14,201 nt of DNA from Porticoccaceae bacterium (GCA_003448675.1 DLXZ01000236.1:3013-17213); one strand, 5' to 3'. Shown: positions 7,923-14,201, counted from the first letter of the stretch. Notes: generated from the letters alone by a model not told the origin. Numbers and translations: made by a program.

Positions 7923-9311
7923 TTAGAAACCCATCAGCTTCCCCATTGCGCCCAGCACATCCTCCAGCAGACTTCTGAAAACTTTATCGTCACGTAGGCC
8001 GTATGACTGCTGCTGCACGTAGCGCCCTTGCTCGGGGAAGTGAACATCATACAGTGGTTTATGGTTAAGCCAGTAATTGGCGAAGGTTTCGGTTCGTAAC
8101 ATTTTGATTGGGCTGCGCGTGTCAAAGCCAACGATATGCTGTTCCTTAATACGAGTATTGACATTGTCGTTGTTGATGGAAACCTTACCGTGCCCACTGA
8201 TGTAAACCGTACCGGTGCCAGTAAAATATGCATAGCGAATATTGCCAAACACCCAACTCTTCCAATCCCAAAGTCGCCATTTTCTGGCCATGGTCAGCGC
8301 CTCTCCGGCGGTAGCTACCACATGGCCCTGGCGAACCACATAGCCGGGATGATCATCCAGATGGACGGGAAATATATTTTGGGTGGGATCTTCCTCACAG
8401 CCGATACGGATGATTCTGGTTTCGTCAACGTCCCGTTTAAACTCGGTCATATTGAAAAGGCCCATGGCGTAGGATGCAAATGGTGCGCTTGTGTCCCAAA
8501 AAATCCGGGTCCGCGTCCTTCCTTCGCTGTTGAGACTGTACCAACCGGGCCGGACTATCAGACTTTCGCCTTTAGCCAGCGGCACTTCACATTCACTTTC
8601 CGGGGAGCCATAGCTGATCCTTTCATGATCATCAGCCTCTGCATTAATCACAATGGGTGGCGATTTTCTGGCAAGCGGTGCCAGGACAAAATAGTTGAGG
8701 GATTTGAAAGTGAGCGGCCCGAAGAAAAACACGTAAAAAAGCGCCAGGAGTAACAGCTTGTCACCGCTGCTTAGCAGGGCCAGGAGACGGTCCTGCCTGA
8801 GCAAGTAGTCCATGGAGGTATCGGCCTCGACGAGAGCCAACCTGTTATAAAGGCGGGTTCTCTCTACAGTATGCGCGGCAATCCCCCGGTTGATATCAAT
8901 GATCATCAACGCTCTATCGGCATATTTGACCGACATTTCCGCTGCCTTGATATTACCCTCTACTACCGTGTGCAAATGCTCAATCGCTTTCCAGGGCGGC
9001 AGTTTATCCCTTAGTCTTTTTGCATTACGGCTCTTCTCAAGCGCGTTCAGACTTCTTGTGGCAGTATTCTTCTGACTAGCGATCTCGCGCCTGAGCCTTT
9101 TCTGTAGTCTGGTTTGAGTAGCAAGATCGACTTCCTTTTGCCTAACCTGTTCAGCTATACCGCTGATTTCTCCTTCTATTTGATATTTCTCTTTCTCAAT
9201 GTTATCGAGGTTTCGCTCACGCGCTTCAAGAGCTATCAGGATAATAGCCATCAGCAGCAGGATAAACAGCCGAACAAAGAGCTTCTTAAACAGGTCCGAG
9301 AGTAATCTCAT
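7923..9311 (-). CDS. Two-TM coiled-coil protein with AIM24-like domain
   Basis: I do not recognise a characterised orthologue for this 462-aa protein. Visible parts: basic N-terminus, TM1 about 11-28, a long charged heptad-like helical region about 30-105 (likely coiled coil) with helices to about 180, TM2 about 184-208, and a beta-rich C-terminal half about 235-410. The stretch with YVVRQGHVVATAGE, FTGTGTVYISGHGKVSIN and IKEQHIVGFDTRSP resembles the AIM24/DUF124 beta-barrel family (a gene product with gly-rich strands ending in an 'LVAFD' turn), but I infer this from pattern only. The topology places the coiled coil in the periplasm and the beta domain in the cytoplasm, if the N-terminus is inside. 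Start ATG 9311 has AAGGA 9 nt upstream, inside a structured leader. The gene lies convergent to the kinase operon (61 nt apart), 117 nt after a same-strand CrtC-like gene. Confidence 0.8.
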   Translation of the reverse strand: MRLLSDLFKKLFVRLFILLLMAIILIALEARERNLDNIEKEKYQIEGEISGIAEQVRQKEVDLATQTRLQKRLRREIASQKNTATRSLNALEKSRNAKRLRDKLPPWKAIEHLHTVVEGNIKAAEMSVKYADRALMIIDINRGIAAHTVERTRLYNRLALVEADTSMDYLLRQDRLLALLSSGDKLLLLALFYVFFFGPLTFKSLNYFVLAPLARKSPPIVINAEADDHERISYGSPESECEVPLAKGESLIVRPGWYSLNSEGRTRTRIFWDTSAPFASYAMGLFNMTEFKRDVDETRIIRIGCEEDPTQNIFPVHLDDHPGYVVRQGHVVATAGEALTMARKWRLWDWKSWVFGNIRYAYFTGTGTVYISGHGKVSINNDNVNTRIKEQHIVGFDTRSPIKMLRTETFANYWLNHKPLYDVHFPEQGRYVQQQSYGLRDDKVFRSLLEDVLGAMGKLMGF

Positions 9312-9312
9312 G

Positions 9313-9377
9313 CAAGGACATCCTTGTTTTGGATTCGCACCCGCCGAGGCGTTGAGCGGGTGCAGACAAAATCAAGG
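9313..9377 (-). promoter_or_regulatory. Structured leader holding the ribosome-binding site
   Basis: Immediately upstream of the coiled-coil gene, two mutually exclusive structures involve the Shine-Dalgarno AAGGA. Long hairpin: CCTTG+TTTTG (9322-9331) pairs with CAAAA+CAAGG (9367-9371, 9373-9377; one bulged base). This is capped by an 8-bp perfect GC-rich stem, GCACCCGC (9337-9344) with GCGGGTGC (9356-9363). Short hairpin: CAAGGA (9313-9318) with TCCTTG (9321-9326). No T-tract follows, so it is not an intrinsic terminator. The pattern suggests translational control, but this is inference; it matches no riboswitch class I know. Confidence 0.45.
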
Positions 9378-9428
9378 CAACCAATCCCTTGGTCGTCTTG
9401 TACTAACCAGCACCTAGCGGACCTACGG

Positions 9429-10556
9429 TTACAAAGACACGCCGGAAAAGAAATCCGTAAAGCCATAGGGCTCATAGGGGCCAACGCAAAGATGCTCCAG
9501 TACGCCCATACCTTGTCGCGTACCGTCGCTAACACGAACCACCTGCTGCATATGCAGATTGTGGGCATCGGTAAGATCGAGCGCCAGAGGATCAAAGACT
9601 TCCCCACCGATTTCCATCTCGCCCTGCCAGACACCCTGACACCAGGTGGGGTGAAAATAACCCAAACCTTTCATGTGAAAACGCAGGATGGGCTCGAAAG
9701 CGATAGTGCGAATGTTCCCTTTCAGGTCGGTCAAATCCACCTCGGCGGATGAAATACGACGAGTATTGGCCTGGTACTGCAGGCGATGAGCGACTGCTGC
9801 CATGCGTTCGATACCCTGGGCGTCGCCTTCGGGCACTTCAGCGGTGGATTGATAGAGAGGCGCGGTCAAAGCCTCCCGGGCCAGGGCCTCGCCATTGGGA
9901 CCTTCAAAAGAGAGCGCATGGGAAATGTGATCTTCCCAGAACAGCGGCGCCCAGATAAAGAATAAAGAGGAAGGTGGCTGTGGCGCGCCGGCGTGGGCGG
10001 ACTTGCCGAAATTGCGTACGCCCCAGGAGCGATCCTTGGTGCCGTGGCAAAGTTCGGATTTAACCTGAATATCGCCGTCCGGGTAGCGGATTTCACCCTC
10101 CCAGTGACCGAACTGATCAAAACGGGTGGCATCCATCACCCGGCGGGTGCCGTTCCAGATGGTCTGGCGGGCTTCTTCAATGCCGGCAGTGAGGGTGGAG
10201 AAGGTTAAATCGCAGCTGATACCGGTCTTGTTATCGTCCAGCACCAATCGGTTAATGCGCATGGGCTCCACCACTTCGAAGCGGAATGGCCCACAGCGGG
10301 TATCCGAGCGCTCGGAAGGCGCCCGGCAGGAACCAAAGAAGCAATGCTGGCGGCCCCCTTTTTCCACCACGCTGAAGGCACAATCCAGGATGCCAAGGTG
10401 AGGATAAACCGCCAGGCCAAGTCCGAAGTACCAGCTGCCGTCTTTGGCGTAGCCATTAAACCAGGTGCGGTCGTAAAAATTAACGTCACTGGTAGCCGGC
10501 ATGGCCAGCGGCTCGGCAGTCTGGTGAATGGGATAGTCATCGAATTTGTTGAGCAT
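9429..10556 (-). CDS. CrtC/AttH-like lipocalin-fold protein (DUF7064/DUF7065 type)
   Basis: This 375-aa soluble protein has no signal peptide. It has the hallmarks of a family often left hypothetical and related in fold to hydroxyneurosporene synthase CrtC/AttH: early W-rich strands (DRTWFNGYAKDGSWYFGLGL, 29-48), a central HGTKDRSWGVRNFG (171-184), GLGYFHPTWCQGVWQGE (297-313), and a C-terminal GTRQGMGVLEHLCVGPYEPYGF block (345-366). The DxSWGxR and GxLE...GPYxPxGF elements are family signatures. The biochemical role is not established; hydration, isomerisation or lipid binding would be guesses. I start at ATG 10556 because AGGGG lies 8 nt upstream. ATG 10604, 16 codons earlier, has no ribosome-binding site. 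It is divergent from the zinc-finger gene and leads into the coiled-coil gene on the same strand after 117 nt. Confidence 0.85.
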   Translation of the reverse strand: MLNKFDDYPIHQTAEPLAMPATSDVNFYDRTWFNGYAKDGSWYFGLGLAVYPHLGILDCAFSVVEKGGRQHCFFGSCRAPSERSDTRCGPFRFEVVEPMRINRLVLDDNKTGISCDLTFSTLTAGIEEARQTIWNGTRRVMDATRFDQFGHWEGEIRYPDGDIQVKSELCHGTKDRSWGVRNFGKSAHAGAPQPPSSLFFIWAPLFWEDHISHALSFEGPNGEALAREALTAPLYQSTAEVPEGDAQGIERMAAVAHRLQYQANTRRISSAEVDLTDLKGNIRTIAFEPILRFHMKGLGYFHPTWCQGVWQGEMEIGGEVFDPLALDLTDAHNLHMQQVVRVSDGTRQGMGVLEHLCVGPYEPYGFTDFFSGVSL

Positions 10557-10663
10557 GGCTTTAGCCCCTGTGTCGGTTATAGTATGAGTGGATCGCTTGA
10601 TCATGGCTTATGATTTGGGATCTGGATAATATCAGACCGGATAAGGAAATCAGCCGCAACGAA

Positions 10664-10999
10664 ATGCGTAAAATTTTCGAGTCACCGAACCTCATACAGG
10701 TACGCCTGGTCGCCAGTTTTCTCCAGAACGAGGACATTCACGTAAACCTGACCAATCAACACCAGGCGGGCAACCCCGGCGTCCCACACTGGGCGATACC
10801 TGTCAACGCCAAGTTATGGGTTCTAAACCCCGCGCAATATGATCAGGCCACCGCCGCGCTGGCGAAGTATTGGGACAAGCAGAGCCAGGAAGCCAGTGAG
10901 GAATGGACCTGCGCAAAATGTCGGGAAATGAACCCCGGCAACTTCCTGCACTGCTGGCAATGCGGTCTGGACGTCGAAAGTATGGGGCCGTCTAGTTAG
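10664..10999 (+). CDS. DUF2007-like protein with RanBP2-type zinc finger
   Basis: This 111-aa protein has two parts. Residues 1-70 (MRKIFESPNLIQVRLVASFL, then EDIHVNL, and a strand with ALAKYWDK) look like the DUF2007 'putative signal transducing protein' fold, a small ferredoxin-like domain. Residues 81-100 fit the RanBP2 zinc-finger pattern W-x-C-x2-C-x3-N-x6-C-x2-C exactly (cysteines 83, 86, 97 and 100, preceded by W81, with N90). The start at 10664 fits the family N-terminus, although the nearest GGA-type site (AAGGAA, 10643-10648) is 15 nt away. ATG 10610 would add 18 residues, but has no ribosome-binding site. It is divergent from the CrtC-like gene and overlaps the 3' end of the convergent dioxygenase-like gene by 8 bp. 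The role is unknown; zinc binding and protein or nucleic-acid contact are inferred from the finger. Confidence 0.8.
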   Translation: MRKIFESPNLIQVRLVASFLQNEDIHVNLTNQHQAGNPGVPHWAIPVNAKLWVLNPAQYDQATAALAKYWDKQSQEASEEWTCAKCREMNPGNFLHCWQCGLDVESMGPSS

Positions 11000-11570
11000 C
11001 ACCGGTGGAATCGAAATCCACCTTGAAGGCTTTGGCGCAATTGTTTTCGGTATCGTACTGATGGCGCTCGGTGGTGTTGGGGTTACGCCCATAGGTGTGC
11101 AGGGACAGGCTAATGCCCTCACCCACATTGTCGACGGTGTGGATGGCGCCAGATCCCATGCAGATAACATCACCGAGGCTGATATCCAACTCGCTTACCG
11201 GCGCTACCTCAGCATAATCCGGATCTTCGTGGCTACCGTCATCCTGGCGTTCCCAAAGGGTATTGCGTTCGATGCCTCTCACCCCCGCCACCACCGCCCA
11301 GGTGCCATGATCATGGGGCGGGACTTTCAGATCTTTATCACTCCAGGCAACGGCGATCACGGTCAGGCTATGGTCGTCTTCCTCATGCAGCGTGGTGATA
11401 CCGACACCCAACGTGTCGTCGATGGTGAGCATTTTTTCATTGAACCAGGCGCCATCCCCAGCCAATTTCAGAGCCAGGGGTTTGACCGCCTCCATCATGG
11501 CGGTTTCTTCAAGCGCCTGGCCATGTAGATGTTGAAGGTCACTGACAAATTCAGATACGGTGTAGGACAT
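10992..11570 (-). CDS. Thiol-dioxygenase-like cupin (CDO family)
   Basis: This 192-aa cytosolic cupin is of the cysteine dioxygenase superfamily, which uses a mononuclear Fe(II) to oxidise a thiol to a sulfinate with O2. Predicted iron ligands are H86 and H88 (VPPHDHGTWAVVAGVRG) and H144 (SGAIHTVDN). The Ser-His-Tyr outer-sphere triad is present as S156-H158-Y160 (SLSLHTYG). The position of mammalian CDO Cys93 is V93 here, so the Cys-Tyr crosslink cannot form, as in many bacterial homologues such as 3-mercaptopropionate dioxygenases. The substrate (cysteine, 3-mercaptopropionate or another thiol) cannot be told from sequence. Start ATG 11570 has GGGGAG 6 nt upstream. The enoyl-CoA hydratase gene is upstream on the same strand (85 nt), so co-transcription is possible. 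The 3' end overlaps the convergent zinc-finger gene. Confidence 0.88.
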   Translation of the reverse strand: MSYTVSEFVSDLQHLHGQALEETAMMEAVKPLALKLAGDGAWFNEKMLTIDDTLGVGITTLHEEDDHSLTVIAVAWSDKDLKVPPHDHGTWAVVAGVRGIERNTLWERQDDGSHEDPDYAEVAPVSELDISLGDVICMGSGAIHTVDNVGEGISLSLHTYGRNPNTTERHQYDTENNCAKAFKVDFDSTGAN

Positions 11571-11655
11571 AGTTAGCTCCCCGTTATTGTTATGGTGGTG
11601 TCACCAAGATAGCGCATATCACAAATTTTTCCACGACCCGTCGCCGTCGAGGCTA

Positions 11656-12414
11656 TTAGCGCCCCCTCCAAACCGGTGGCCGTTTTTCAAAAAAGGCCGC
11701 CACCCCTTCTTTTGCGTCCTCCGACTCATTTATCACTTTGCGGGCTTTAGTGGTCAGCTCCCAACCAAGCTCATCATTGGCCGAAGCCAGCGCATCAATG
11801 GCCTGCAATGACTGCTGCACGGCCACGGGTGAATTAGCGATTATCTGCTCGGCCATGGCCAGCGCGCCATCCAGGGCCGCGCCGGGATCCGTTAATTGAT
11901 TAACCAAGCCCAGGCGTAGCCCCTGCTCCGGGGAAAGTTCTTCACCGGTAAGCATGACCTGCTTGGCCACATTAAGGGGCAATACCCGGCTAGCGCGAAA
12001 AATCGCGCCACTAGTGGGCACCAGCCCCCGCTTGACTTCGGGCAGGCCAAAGCGGGCATTGGTGGCCGCCACTACCATATCGCAGGCCATAACCACCTCG
12101 AAGCCGCCACCAAAGGCAACACCTTCAACCGCCGCAATCAGGGGTTTGGTGCGTGTGCGTCCAACCACCCCGTAGATGCCACCGCGAGGAGTCGGCGTAC
12201 CCGAGGTAGCCGCCATATCGGTACCAGCACAGAACATCTCGGGTCCACCAGTAATCACTGCCGCCCACAGATCCTGCTCATCTTCAAGGCGATTCAGAGC
12301 CGCATCCAGTGCCAGGGTCATCTCGCCATCGATGGCATTGCGTTTGGCGTGGCGGACCATGGTGATAATCAATATGTTGCCCTGAACCTCGACGCGGGTA
12401 CGCTCTTCATTCAT
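11656..12414 (-). CDS. Enoyl-CoA hydratase/isomerase (crotonase family)
   Basis: This 252-aa crotonase-fold enzyme acts on acyl-CoA thioesters in the cytoplasm. Family motifs are complete: RNAIDGEMTLAL at 25-36, the oxyanion-hole motif FCAGTDM at 61-67 with a second backbone NH from AFGGGFE at 100-106, and the catalytic glutamates corresponding to rat E144 and E164 at E106 and E126 (FGLPEVKRGL). The length is typical. Both glutamates argue for hydratase activity, but the family includes isomerases and lyases, and the true substrate is unknown. The start at 12414 is backed by GGAGGAAG (strong) about 9 nt upstream. TAA 11656-11658 is followed by an adjacent TAG in frame. It precedes the dioxygenase-like gene on the same strand by 85 nt. 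Confidence 0.92.
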   Translation of the reverse strand: MNEERTRVEVQGNILIITMVRHAKRNAIDGEMTLALDAALNRLEDEQDLWAAVITGGPEMFCAGTDMAATSGTPTPRGGIYGVVGRTRTKPLIAAVEGVAFGGGFEVVMACDMVVAATNARFGLPEVKRGLVPTSGAIFRASRVLPLNVAKQVMLTGEELSPEQGLRLGLVNQLTDPGAALDGALAMAEQIIANSPVAVQQSLQAIDALASANDELGWELTTKARKVINESEDAKEGVAAFFEKRPPVWRGR

Positions 12415-12983
12415 GCTTTTCTTCCTCCAGCTGGATAATTATTGCCTGCAGTGTAAGAACTCGGCCGTACTTACGCCAGTGTCAGCGAGCGGAATAGCTG
12501 CCCTGGGTAGAGATATACCGCCCCAGGCATCGTTTTACTTGACCAGACCGCGACGACAGCGAATTCTGGCCTCCTGCGGTTATTCCGGCGTCCAATTGGC
12601 ATTGAAGCCGCAAAACGAAGAAATCATCAGTCAATTTGCTTTTAAACCAAGGTGAGCTGGTTACCCAGATAATAAGACTGGTATGTTCGTATTCGATGCC
12701 CACCAGGGCCGTGCCAGCGAACATTCGCGGACTCGCGCCCTTATCGGCTTGCCCACGATAAACCAAACCTTGGGTTGTTCAGCTTATGAAGCAGCCCACA
12801 GTGGCGCCACGAAGCAAAAAACGCGGTCGGTATTAATGCCCCTACCCGGCTGTTTTTTAAATACCTGTAGCTATGTAAGTACAGATAGAGCTAGATCACC
12901 GAAAGCAAATAGGATTTGCTGAACAAGTGACAGTAACTGTATAAGTAGACACCTAACCGAAAAAACCTCGCTCACGCATAAAC
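12415..12983. other. Intergenic region with hairpins
   Basis: Roughly 570 bp lie between the divergent crotonase gene and the protease remnant. Open frames inside it have no convincing ribosome-binding sites or family motifs. Visible structure: a 6-bp inverted repeat CCTGGG/CCCAGG at 12502-12507 and 12522-12527, a perfect 7-bp hairpin AGCAAAT/ATTTGCT at 12904-12920, and the terminator-like element at 12959-13000. No tRNA or other structured RNA family is recognised. Confidence 0.4.
12904..12920. repeat. 7-bp perfect hairpin or dyad
   Basis: AGCAAAT (12904-12910) and ATTTGCT (12914-12920) are exact inverted copies separated by AGG. It is a compact 17-bp dyad in the intergenic region ahead of the protease remnant. 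It could be a regulator-binding site for the lost gene; nothing decides this. Confidence 0.3.
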
Positions 12984-13000
12984 ATGCGCAACCAGGCGAG
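12959..13000 (-). terminator. Rho-independent terminator-like hairpin (minus strand)
   Basis: Read on the minus strand, CTCGC (13000-12996) pairs with GCGAG (12971-12967). Inside that, CGCAT pairs with ATGCG (12988-12984 and 12979-12975) around a 4-nt loop. The stem is followed by G and a run of six T. This has the form of an intrinsic terminator for leftward transcription, although the outer stem is short with an asymmetric internal loop. No minus-strand gene ends here, so it would terminate an antisense or unannotated transcript. Confidence 0.35.
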
Positions 13001-13731
13001 CCGACCAACCCTTTACCTTATTAATACCTTCAGGCCGCCGGGTTCTGGCTGCATATTCAACAGTACTATTGGGTTTAGCCTGTCAAGTGGCGCTGGCTGA
13101 AATTCCCCTGCGCACCTTACAGGCTCAGGTGCAGGCCCTGGCCAAGGCCCGTCACTTCTCAGTGAAAGCGCTGGATAAACTGGGAGACGACCCGAGCAAG
13201 CCGACTTCAGGAGGTACACGAGAACAACTCAGATCGTTGTTAGCCGATTACAACCATGTTCTGCTATCCGTTAACGCCGGCGCCATCATCTCGCTCATTA
13301 TCCGCAGCCGTATCGAGCCTCGCCCCCCGCGACTACGTCGCCGGCCTCGGGAGATTGAAATAAGCACCATTCGCCGGTGTGCTCATCACGCCGTGGAAAC
13401 CACGATCACCGGACCCACGGGAGAATCACGGACAATGATGCTGGTATGGATACCGATGCATCCACTGTCGTCCTGCCCAGGATCATGAGCAAAACCCTGG
13501 GCTTCAGCGAAACCGACCTGCGCGATGGAGGGAGTCAGACGGCCAATGGCAGAGTACGCACAAGGGAGGGTGTGTTGCGACTGACCAAAGTAGGTAGCGC
13601 CGAAGTGCGAGGTGTGAAAATGAACTATCTGGAAGACAAGCCGCTGGGCAATAATGCCCTGTTAGGCATGAGTTTTCTGAGAAGTCACCATTGATGATGA
13701 AAACGATCGCCTGGTGCTTATTAAGCGGTGA
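12984..13731 (+). pseudogene. Retropepsin-like aspartic protease, decayed
   Basis: Three pieces in alternating frames rebuild one retropepsin-like (TIGR02281-style clan AA) protease. Piece 1, to 13446, has a signal peptide-like stretch (RRVLAAYSTVLLGLACQVALA) and an N-terminal domain with LGDDPSKPTSGG and LLADYNHVLL, then HHAVETTITGPTGESR. Piece 2, 13447-13682, has DTDASTVVLP, SQTANGRVRTREGVLRLT and NALLGMSFLR. Piece 3, 13681-13731, returns to the first frame with EVTIDDENDRLVLIKR and stop. Loss of one base after 13446 explains the first shift; loss of a few bases near 13680 explains the second. The active-site DTGA motif reads DTDA (Gly to Asp; D at 13449-13451). There is no usable start in the signal-peptide frame; ATG 12984 is in a different frame. 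Three independent lesions argue for a pseudogene over one assembly error. Confidence 0.82.
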
Positions 13732-13763
13732 AAACCCGCGTACTTAAATAACGGGAAGAATAC

Positions 13764-13795
13764 CGCGGCTATAAGCGTGCGCGCTCCTAGCCGCG
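13764..13795 (-). terminator. Strong hairpin after the small membrane gene
   Basis: CGCGGCTA (13764-13771) and TAGCCGCG (13788-13795) form a perfect 8-bp stem, with a nested 4-bp stem AGCG/CGCT (13774-13777, 13782-13785) and 4-nt loop. It begins about 9 nt past the stop of the minus-strand 37-aa gene and sits between it and the 3' end of the protease remnant. The bases following on the minus strand are only moderately T-rich, so termination is plausible but not certain. Confidence 0.4.
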
Positions 13796-13804
13796 TCCAC
13801 CAGC

Positions 13805-13918
13805 TTAGTGACCGGCCACCCAAAATACCGCCGTTGCCACCACCACGGCAATAATCACGGTTGCGGCAATTGCGTCTGCAAGACCATCTTTATCTGCGGC
13901 TGATTTATTGTCACTCAT
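13805..13918 (-). CDS. 37-aa single-pass membrane protein
   Basis: This small ORF encodes 37 residues starting MSDNKSAADKDGLADAIAAT, then a hydrophobic segment VIIAVVVATAVFWV (about residues 21-34) and a short AGH tail. The polar, acidic N-terminus followed by one helix fits a small single-pass inner-membrane protein. Start ATG 13918 has GAGGG 9 nt upstream, and the stop TAA is followed at once by a strong hairpin. Together these support a genuine gene in spite of the length. Similar tiny proteins are common in gammaproteobacteria and are usually left unannotated; I do not know a function. It is convergent with the decayed protease. Confidence 0.65.
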   Translation of the reverse strand: MSDNKSAADKDGLADAIAATVIIAVVVATAVFWVAGH

Positions 13919-14008
13919 AGCTAAAAGCCCTCGCACTGAATTAAAAGGCGGGCATTCTAGCAACTACCATTCGCACTGTCTGCACTTATTCCCTTTTCAC
14001 AAGAAGAT

Positions 14009-14134
14009 ATGAATAAACGGTTTTTCCCCGTATAAGCATTCGTCGCTATCATTCCCTCTGTCGGAATTTGGGCGCTGGGATCCCATTTTGAAACAGCCGG
14101 GATCGGCGCGCCAAAACAAGACGCCACGTATTAA
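14009..14134 (+). pseudogene. Possible decayed small exported or membrane ORF
   Basis: ATG 14009 starts MNKRFFPV, meets TAA at 14033-14035, and in the same frame continues AFVAIIPSVGIWALGSHFET and on to a stop at 14132-14134. Reading through the stop gives a convincing signal-peptide-like profile (basic start, then hydrophobic core). It may be a nonsense-mutated small gene or chance. The rest of 13919-14201 shows no other feature I can support. Confidence 0.22.
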
Positions 14135-14201
14135 CATGCTCAAATATCGGCATACACGGGCCCCAAAACCAGCAACAGCGCAACCCATCCATGTAGCCAG
14201 C

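Noticed and set aside
8136..8753. Long plus-strand open frame (205 codons) opposite the coiled-coil gene
   Set aside because: It is antisense to a gene with clear TM and domain structure, has no ribosome-binding site and shows no protein-like motif.
12502..12527. CCTGGG/CCCAGG repeat followed by a short T-rich stretch as a plus-strand terminator
   Set aside because: No plus-strand transcript is expected there and the T-run is short.
12482..12766. 94-codon minus-strand frame upstream of the crotonase gene
   Set aside because: No ribosome-binding site and no family resemblance; it overlaps probable promoter sequence.
13377..13694. Treating this frame as an intact 105-aa protein
   Set aside because: It begins mid-domain and is the displaced middle of the protease remnant, with both neighbouring pieces in another frame.
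13997..14188. 63-codon minus-strand frame near the right end
   Set aside because: Cys/Arg-rich, without a ribosome-binding site; looks like a chance frame.
1..14201. Prophage, insertion sequence or CRISPR content
   Set aside because: No transposase, integrase, phage structural gene, terminal repeats or spaced direct repeats were seen.

Overview
The window looks like chromosomal DNA of a free-living Gram-negative bacterium, most likely a gammaproteobacterium. The evidence is an outer-membrane TonB-dependent receptor, a YfiR-family periplasmic protein, a YdgA/DUF945-type protein and a CDO-like thiol dioxygenase. A marine, Cellvibrionales-like lineage is a guess from gene content only. I see no rRNA, tRNA, CRISPR array, insertion sequence or prophage gene.

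Layout. 1-210 is non-coding apart from a possible 3' extension of the first gene and an inverted repeat. 211-1620 (-) is a DUF945/YdgA-like membrane-anchored protein. 1621-2234 is intergenic with palindromes. 2235-7861 (+) is a three-gene operon: TonB-dependent receptor, YfiR/DUF4154 periplasmic protein, and a 957-aa hybrid histidine kinase with CHASE8, HAMP, kinase, two receivers and HPt. 7923-9311 (-) is a two-TM coiled-coil protein with a probable AIM24-like domain, preceded by a structured leader. 9429-10556 (-) is a CrtC/AttH-like (DUF7064/DUF7065-type) protein. 10664-10999 (+) is a small protein joining a DUF2007-like domain to a RanBP2-type zinc finger. 10992-11570 (-) is a thiol-dioxygenase-like cupin. 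11656-12414 (-) is an enoyl-CoA hydratase/isomerase. 12415-12983 is intergenic with a minus-strand terminator-like element. 12984-13731 (+) is a decayed retropepsin-like aspartic protease. 13805-13918 (-) is a 37-aa single-pass membrane protein. 13919-14201 is unassigned, with one possible decayed ORF.

The most coherent system is the 2235-7861 operon. In the Pseudomonas YfiBNR system, periplasmic YfiR restrains the diguanylate cyclase YfiN through its periplasmic sensor region. Here the same kind of YfiR protein sits 14 nt upstream of a CHASE8-containing membrane protein, but the cytoplasmic output is a complete His-Asp-Asp-His phosphorelay instead of GGDEF. The TonB receptor in front suggests that import of a ligand, or a redox or envelope state, is reported through YfiR to the kinase. 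The remaining genes look like metabolic or accessory genes in small transcription units.
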